Positions 59,894 through 64,000 of a stretch of 64,000 nucleotides of DNA are shown piece by piece. How positions within the stretch are numbered: position 1 is the first letter of the stretch; each line of letters begins with the position of its first letter. A program made the translations under genes and the position numbers. A model generated the notes under the pieces. The model made no database searches, was not told the origin of the DNA, and worked only from the letters and a program-made list of their open reading frames with translations. Origin of the DNA: Temnothorax longispinosus. Its lineage: Eukaryota; Arthropoda; Insecta; Hymenoptera; Formicidae. The DNA is taken from contig NC_092368.1 of NCBI RefSeq assembly GCF_030848805.1, positions 12,330,856-12,394,855 on the forward strand, read 5' to 3'.

Positions 59894-60000
59894 AAACGTA
59901 TAAAAATAATAAAGTCGATATATAGTAAAGTCTATAAAAATAAAATCAGATACTGGCCCAGGAATGCGTAGAAATAATAAAGAATTGTTACAGAGAAATT

Positions 60001-60280
60001 TGTTGTGAGAAGGCTTTGAACGAGCGATGTGCTCCCGCCCTTCCAGAGGGCAGCTTGCAGTTTGTGGCGCGGTTCGAAGCGCCTTGCGTGCGTGCGCGAG
60101 CATCCTGGATGCTCTGAAGAGTCTCGATCGCGGTCGTGTTCAGACGTCCATTACAATATAAAGTGTGATATATTATATATTATAGAATAAAGAGAGCACT
60201 CAGAGTTTTTGAAATGCTAAATTGATTATTCCCTGTCCATCTCGCCACATCTCGCAACGTTCTGAGCGATTATTACTACA
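60001..60280 (+). repeat. Copia-like 5' LTR
   Basis: Starts TGTTGTGAGAAGG and ends ATTACTACA, immediately followed by the primer-binding site. AATAAA at 60186-60191. The start is inferred from the TG..CA rule because the 3' LTR is outside the window. Confidence 0.65.
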
Positions 60281-60297
60281 GGTTATGGGCCGGCCCA
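60281..60297 (+). other. Primer-binding site
   Basis: GGTTATGGGCCGGCCCAGG: copia-type internal initiator-Met tRNA site with a short GGCC duplication relative to the site at 59880. Confidence 0.7.
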
Positions 60298-61426
60298 GGG
60301 CACGATTCCCCTGCGCGAAGAATGCGACACGTGCGTGCATAGTGTGTGAGACACCGGCGAAGGGCATAAGAAGAGAAATAGAAGTATCTAGAAGGTAAGT
60401 AAATAATACTTCTCGTTACTGACGAGCAAAACGAGGGAATTCCTTCGAGCTAATAAGAACGTTCGATAAATGCCGTTAGAAGTTAGAAGGAGACAAATTC
60501 TTTTTGTCTTGTGAGAAATAGAGATAAAGTATAATATAGAAGTAGAAGGAGACAAATTTTTTTTGCCTTTAGAGAGATAGAGATAAAGGTAATAGTGGTA
60601 ATAAGAGAATTAGAAAATAGATGTATAAAGTGTAATAGAGAAGTAGAGAATGATGTACAATAGAAAGAGATAGAAAGATGCCGCTTGGTAACAGGCCGGC
60701 GACGTGCGCGTGCAAGTTTGATCGCGAACGGCGAGTCATTTGTTTTTTCGACGCGCGGAACTTTTTGTTGGGCGCGCACTAATGCTAGGTCTACAATGCG
60801 AGTCGTAAGAATTGACCAATCACAGTCGATTATTCTCCTCAAATTCGACTATGATTGGTCAATTCTTGCAACTCACGACTTTGCGACTCGCATTGTAGAC
60901 CCAGCATAACACGTAATCGATTCGACTAACAATATGGCATCGATGCTAGATAGCTAGATTACGATACATGTGTATGTATGTGTATGCGTATGTATAAAAC
61001 TCTATACGACTCTATATGAGTTTATATTTGTTTTGAAATCGTTATGTATCGGGTCGGTAATCGAGCAGGACTTGCAGTGCAGTGTAGCTTGATTACTGGT
61101 CAGGGAAGCCGCGTAAATTTGTATGGGCCCCGTACGTGTGCGTGATCAACCCGAGCTCCCATAGATCTTTTCAGCAGTGCTGGAGATCGCAACGGAGAGT
61201 GGTGTGTGCGTGCGGATAGCCCAGCAGAGGCGCGTGGTTTTCTCACTTTGGGGCTATTGTGAATTGCAGTGCGTTCTATATGGTCTCATAAGCATCGAAT
61301 TTTTATCGCTAAAAGAAATTTGGTGATAGAAATTGTAAATTATTATCTGTCAATATAATATGAATGTTGGTTATCTTGTCAAAAGAGGAATACTAATGTT
61401 CTATTGATATTTAAATCCCGATCTAG
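60298..61426 (+). other. Copia-like untranslated leader with a MITE
   Basis: Long leader (about 1.1 kb) with no supported ORF, containing the MITE at 60783-60905. A good splice-donor match, GAAGGTAAGTAA, lies near 60393. Confidence 0.55.
60783..60905. repeat. Hairpin MITE inside the copia leader
   Basis: TGCTAGGTCTACAATGCGAG and near complement, TAA on both sides, CCAATCACAGTCGA inner arms similar in style to the MITE at 16602-16763. Confidence 0.88.
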
Positions 61427-63163
61427 ATGGAAAAAGAGACAGAGAATCTTCCGATGGATGAAGAAAATCAAGATACTTTAGTGGACTATGACAGCGAAGA
61501 CAGTGTTGTCACAGTAGTAGAAAGAGAAAGAGATATTGAGGAAATAGTAAGAAAAGATAGAGATAAGAGAGTAATTATTTTTTTGAAAATAAAGCTATCT
61601 AGAAGGATAATATATATGTGGATTCAGAGAAAATAAAGATAGTAATTTAAAAACTTTGTATAGAAAAAAAAGAAGAAAAAGAGACTAAAGGAAAGAGTAA
61701 AACTTAGACGTTTAGAGGTAAGCAATAAAAAATACGCAAAGTTCAGTAGAGAACAGTATACAAACGGTTAAAGAATTAGAAGTAGAGTCTAAAAAGAAAA
61801 AGTTAGATGAAACAACAGTCTGTTCAGCCGAGAAAAATAGAAGTTTAGAGACAATTAAAAGCGCTTTAGAGGTGGAATTAAACAGCCAAAGATTGCATAT
61901 TAGAAGAGAATATAAGCTGACGCATAAATCCAACTTTGATCTTTAGATGGATTGTTTAAAATCCGAGTTAATGAATAACGATTTGTTAGATGTAATAGAT
62001 TCAAACATTGAAAGTCCAGAAAATCTTTCCGAATTAAAAGTTGCTAAGAGAAAAAGTCTAGTTACAGATATAATAATCAATTATTTAGATGAAAATTATC
62101 ATAAAAGGATATAAAAAGAGTTAAATAAACGTTACTCATGCATCGGTACGAGCTAGACTTTATCAAATTAGAATGAGAAAAGACGAAAAAGTAAGTGATT
62201 TTTTGCAAACGCTTTGATTCAATAATTAGAGAATATGAATCATCTGAAGATGCGGTATCTCTCACAGAACAAGAGATTAGACCTGCATTTTATCAGGCTG
62301 TGTCAATTAATGTACCAGAGCTGAGGAATGTAGATTTAATTAGAAGACAAACGAATCTTAAAGAAATGAACATAGATGAAATAAAATCTTTTAGAGGTAG
62401 AGACTAAAGGTGAAATTAAAAAGAAAACAGAGAAACCTGAGATTAGAGAGAGAGAGCTGCCGCAGAAGAGAATACTAGACAGGTGAAGTGCTACAGATGC
62501 AACCGAATGGGTCATATGGCAAAGGACTGCCCACTAGCGAAGACAGAGACTTGGTTTTGTTATTACTGCCAAGAAGTACGAGGACACAAGGGTGATAGTT
62601 GTCCGAATGTTGGAGCCCAGGCGAACAGATTTAGAAAAAAAAGGTATTTAAATAAAACCGTTAATAAGAATAAAGGAAAATCAAAAGAAAGTAAATTATG
62701 CATGGTTAAATTAATAGAAGATAGAGATAGTTCAAAAGAGTTAATCAATTTTATTGCAGATTCGGGTGCTACGGATCATATTGTGAATAAGAATATTATT
62801 CTGTCAAATTTTAAAAAATGTAAAGATAGAGTTATTAAATGTGCAAATAAAAATGAACTTGCAAACATTTCAATAGATGGTAAAAGAGATCTTTTGTTGA
62901 TAACAAATGAAAAAGAAAAGAGAGTCATTAAATTAACAAATGTAATTGCAACAAAGGAAGTATCCGAAAATTTATTATCTCTAAGAAAACTGGCTGATGC
63001 AGTGTTCAGTATTTATTTAGATGATAAATTGTTCAAGGTCTATAATAAACTGACAAATAAAATAGTTTTTGAAGGGATTTATGAGAAACCAAATTGGATT
63101 ATACAATTTGAGGTCAAAAATAATAATATAGAGGATAATGATAATGTAGAATGTGCTGTGTAG
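61427..63163 (+). pseudogene. Copia-like gag and protease, frameshifted and cut short
   Basis: Gag begins at the ATG at 61427 but is broken by stops and frame changes (around 61635, 62115, 62207, 62393 and 62470). Gag-like sequence RLYQIRMRKDEKVSDFLQ lies near 62150-62205. The last open frame (62483-63163) has two zinc knuckles (CX2CX4HX4C, residues 3-16; CX2CX5HX4C, residues 26-40) and the aspartic protease motif DSGATDHIV near residue 93, hallmarks of Ty1/copia Gag-Pol. Integrase and reverse transcriptase are missing because the frame ends at TAG where another repeat begins. Confidence 0.85.
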
Positions 63164-63173
63164 GGGAGACTGG

Positions 63174-64000
63174 GGCTGGTTGTTACAGGGGTAGATTGTT
63201 ACTGTGCCAATGGTAGCTAAACCGGAAACGCTATAGTAACGTTAGAAAGAGATAAATGATCACGCCAGTGTCGGCTGACATACCGCGCGAGTTAGTGGCG
63301 CTGGCGTTCTTGTGAGAGGAGCCCGGACAAGCAGCCGTAAAAAACGCAGGTTTGTAACATTTTCATTTTTTAGTATTATTGGTCTAGCACTTGTTATCTA
63401 AATAAGCAGAAATGTGTATGTGTGATATATACTCTCTAATTCCTTCTGTTTACAATAAACCTTACTTTTATAAGCTTTACAAATATTTGTGTTTTAATAT
63501 TTAATCTTAAGAGGTTAGTTTTGGTGTTGGGGCTAAAAGTGACATTTTCTCGGGGCAGGTTGTGACAAACCACAATTAATTTATGATAGATAATTTATGA
63601 TGAATAGAGCTTATAACTTTTGTTTAGATTAAAAGTTACTTATATTTTTGTTTTAAAGAATTTTTATTTAAATAAGAACATATAATTTTACTTAATTTTT
63701 ATTTTTTTATTTTTATTTTGTTGTGATAAAGCAAAGAGGCCAAAAGAAAATTGTATGCCTAAGTTTTTGTTTAAAATAACACTATAATTTTATTTAAAGT
63801 TAAAAAGTACTATATTATTACTTGGACTTAAACATTTTTTGTAATTTGTTATAAACAATAATATTTCATTTTTGTTCGAATTAAGAAGACAAACCATGAT
63901 TATTCTTAATAAAAAGTTTGAGATTACATTTGTTTTTTTGTTGTAACAATTTACCCCGTGTGGTGTAACAACCAGCCCCTGGTGTGGGGTAAAAAGTTAC
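63174..64000. repeat. TIR element truncating the copia frame, running to the window end
   Basis: TGGGGCTGGTTGTTAC near 63173 mirrors GTAACAACCAGCCCC near 63967, with a second pair GGTAGATTGTTAC/GTAACAATTTACC. The interior has no ORF. The right border may lie just beyond 64000. Confidence 0.7.

Overview
ORGANISM. The window is eukaryotic and insect-like. It holds spliced genes with GT..AG introns and AATAAA poly(A) signals in an AT-rich background packed with transposons. The gene set, the many TTAA-flanked MITEs, a copia element primed from an internal initiator-Met tRNA site, and Penelope-like, pogo-like and P/THAP9-like remnants suggest a hymenopteran, most likely an ant. That placement is inference, since no database was available.

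GENES. Four host genes are convincing, all in the first 18.4 kb. (1) An LMBR1/lilipod-family multipass membrane protein lies on + at 2055-8023 as eight exons; its N-terminal exon is upstream of the window. (2) An intronless YRDC/Sua5 threonylcarbamoyl-AMP synthase lies on - at 12190-12948. (3) The RNA polymerase III subunit RPC10/POLR3K lies on - at 13982-14320. (4) Ribosomal protein RpS9 lies on + at 15778-18362, with three coding exons behind a probable non-coding leader. A fifth host-derived piece, a fatty-acid-synthase ketosynthase exon on - at 26011-26594, is split by a 161-bp TTAA-flanked MITE.

REST OF THE WINDOW. From about 18.4 kb to 64 kb I see no intact host gene. This is a dense nest of transposons: palindromic MITEs; a 1.4-1.5 kb foldback family built on a GACTAGTC motif (347-1867, 34126-35517, partial 21000-21560); a nested stack at 27166-32548 carrying a P/THAP9-like transposase C-terminus; a pogo/Tigger-type element at 37335-40661 with a broken transposase; a 2.4 kb palindrome at 43419-45850; a split Tc1/mariner-superfamily transposase at 52764-54957; and the 5' half of a copia-like LTR element at 60001-63163. 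An assembly gap of exactly 500 N lies at 20455-20954.

STRONGEST OBSERVATIONS. Several insertions can be shown from within the window because an unoccupied paralogous copy is also present (53503-53854, 40911-42830, 27475-31416) or because the host reading frame resumes across the insert (26083-26243, 6664-7190). Penelope-like termini recur at least four times. Each carries a hammerhead-type core (CTGANGA, stem, GAAACG) followed by a conserved TGCTCGA..ATTGGCC block; in two unrelated copies the spacing is the same 74 nt although the spacer sequence differs. tRNA-like modules with A and B boxes are embedded in transposon arms, including both inverted repeats of the pogo-type element, whose transposase carries Asn at two expected catalytic Asp positions and a Trp-to-stop change.
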